From assembly GCA_023473405.1 (NCBI GenBank), contig JAMCZD010000322.1, forward strand, positions 1 to 6,056: a DNA stretch of 6,056 nt. The letters are read 5' to 3'. This document shows, piece by piece, positions 5,132-6,056 of the stretch. Source of the stretch: Candidatus Omnitrophota bacterium (lineage in GTDB: Bacteria; Verrucomicrobiota; Verrucomicrobiia; Limisphaerales; UBA1319). How positions within the stretch are numbered: position 1 is the first letter of the stretch; the number at the start of each line of letters is the position of its first letter. A program made the position numbers and the translations under genes. The notes under the pieces were generated by a model, which saw only the letters and a program-made list of their open reading frames with translations, ran no database searches and was not told where the DNA came from.

Positions 5132-6056
5132 TTTCAAGGTTGCGTGTCTCGGGGCTGTTGGATTCCACGCCGTCCTTGAGCTGGCAAAGGGAATGATTCC
5201 ACAAGACATCATGGACGAAGGCCGGGAATAGGCATTTGAAAGCGGTCCACAGTGGCCTGGTAGTCCAAACGGAACCGCGGTAAAAATCGAAAGCCACGTA
5301 GATCGAGAGGATGGAAACCCGCTCGAGATCGTCCTCGATCTCGAATATAAGAATGCCGTTTCGCGCGAAACTATCCCGCACCCGATAGAGGAAGTAGTGC
5401 TGCCGGACAATCGTTTCAAGGACCAGGCTGAATCGAAGCCAGCCGCCAAAGGCCCGATACTCGATCACGCAACCCGGTTCGTTGGGATGTCCATCGATCC
5501 GGTGGACTTCGATCAAGTTGGGGGTGAAGTAGCTTCGGTCGCTTTCCCCAAATTCGCCGATGGCTTCCGCAATGGCCGTTCGCCCCGCCTTGATCTTGAT
5601 GGAATACATTCTCTCGAACTCAAGGCGGGCGGGACGCATAAGTCCGGCAGCGCGGATGACCCCGCCGTATTCAGCGCGTTTGGCGTCGAGTCTTTCCTTG
5701 GAAACCCCGGTAGTGAAGCGTCCAAGGCTCCGCCAGCGCAGGCCAAAGAAGCACTCCGCGAGATAGTTCCTGACCGTGATCAGGAAGCCGCGGCTTATAA
5801 TGGACCCGATGGTCGGTGGGCTTACCATGGCCAGGAATATGTTCCGGTAGAGATCGTCGCCGCTGGCGATCTTCCATAGGATGTTCTCGAGTGGCCGGCG
5901 GGCTTTTACATGTTTTTTTCGCTCCGTAATAATCGCCTGGTAAACCACCCGGCTCAAAAGGGGAGACCTGAAAATGATGTTGTGCAGGCCGAACACCAGG
6001 CCGCCATAAAAATTGTCTTGCTGGATTCTATTCACTACCGGCCAATAGCCGCGCCG
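5112..6056 (-). CDS. Protein of unrecognised family, 3' part (5' end outside window)
   Basis: The minus-strand frame is open from the right edge (base 6056) to TGA at 5114-5112. A GTG at 6035 would give 307 residues, but codons upstream of it stay open (RRGYWPV), so the true start is probably outside and the gene is partial. Numbering from that GTG, residues 1-110 are rich in hydrophobic and aromatic residues, with possible membrane-associating helices (LYRNIFLAMVSPPTIGSII, 62-80). A basic linker follows (about 113-150). The C-terminal part (about 165-290) looks beta-rich with alternating hydrophobics (CVIEYRAFGGWLRFSLVLE, ILSIYVAFDFYRG) and ends in a helix FPAFVHDVLWNHSLCQLKDG (269-288). That order vaguely recalls an SRPBCC/START-like ligand-binding fold, but this is a guess. 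I do not recognise the family. It is convergent with the lyase gene and overlaps it by 20 bp, so it is not part of that operon. Confidence 0.68.
   Translation of the reverse strand, partial: RRGYWPVVNRIQQDNFYGGLVFGLHNIIFRSPLLSRVVYQAIITERKKHVKARRPLENILWKIASGDDLYRNIFLAMVSPPTIGSIISRGFLITVRNYLAECFFGLRWRSLGRFTTGVSKERLDAKRAEYGGVIRAAGLMRPARLEFERMYSIKIKAGRTAIAEAIGEFGESDRSYFTPNLIEVHRIDGHPNEPGCVIEYRAFGGWLRFSLVLETIVRQHYFLYRVRDSFARNGILIFEIEDDLERVSILSIYVAFDFYRGSVWTTRPLWTAFKCLFPAFVHDVLWNHSLCQLKDGVESNSPETRNLEITRQGP

Noticed and set aside
5397..5879. A 160-residue plus-strand frame
   Set aside because: It lies opposite the longer minus-strand gene, has low-complexity charged composition and no family features; judged a shadow.

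Overview
The window (about 6 kb, GC-rich, dense coding) looks like a chromosomal stretch from a bacterium of the Planctomycetota–Verrucomicrobiota–Lentisphaerota type. This is an inference from three things: a uroporphyrinogen-decarboxylase-like protein next to sugar genes, a very large kelch/HEAT/sodium-symporter fusion, and weak Shine-Dalgarno sequences. No marker gene in the window fixes the taxonomy.

Layout: (1) bases 1-323, plus strand, hold the 3' end of a uroporphyrinogen decarboxylase (URO-D)-family protein. (2) Bases 353-3997, plus strand, hold a single uninterrupted 1214-codon gene. It encodes a signal peptide, a kelch beta-propeller of the (cyclically permuted) sialic-acid mutarotase type, a HEAT-like helical repeat region and a complete sodium:solute symporter. 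(3) Bases 3998-4207 are non-coding, with a 7-bp G-rich tandem repeat and a small perfect palindrome. (4) Bases 4208-5131, plus strand, hold an N-acetylneuraminate lyase-type class I aldolase. (5) Bases 5112-6056, minus strand, hold the 3' part of a gene of unrecognised family, which runs off the window and overlaps the lyase gene tail to tail by 20 bp.

Taken together, genes 2 and 4 read as a compact sialic-acid uptake and cleavage module. The exported propeller would convert the released anomer of the sugar next to the outer face of the membrane. The attached Na+-driven symporter would import it. The cytoplasmic lyase would split it into N-acetylmannosamine and pyruvate. No kinase, epimerase, sialidase or regulator lies in the window, so the rest of the pathway must be elsewhere or just outside. 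The most unusual object is the three-part fusion, especially the HEAT-like block of about 280 residues between propeller and transporter. The predicted topology (exported N-terminus leading into a symporter whose first helix starts outside) is consistent with a real single-chain protein. I saw no tRNA, rRNA, CRISPR array, insertion sequence or convincing rho-independent terminator.
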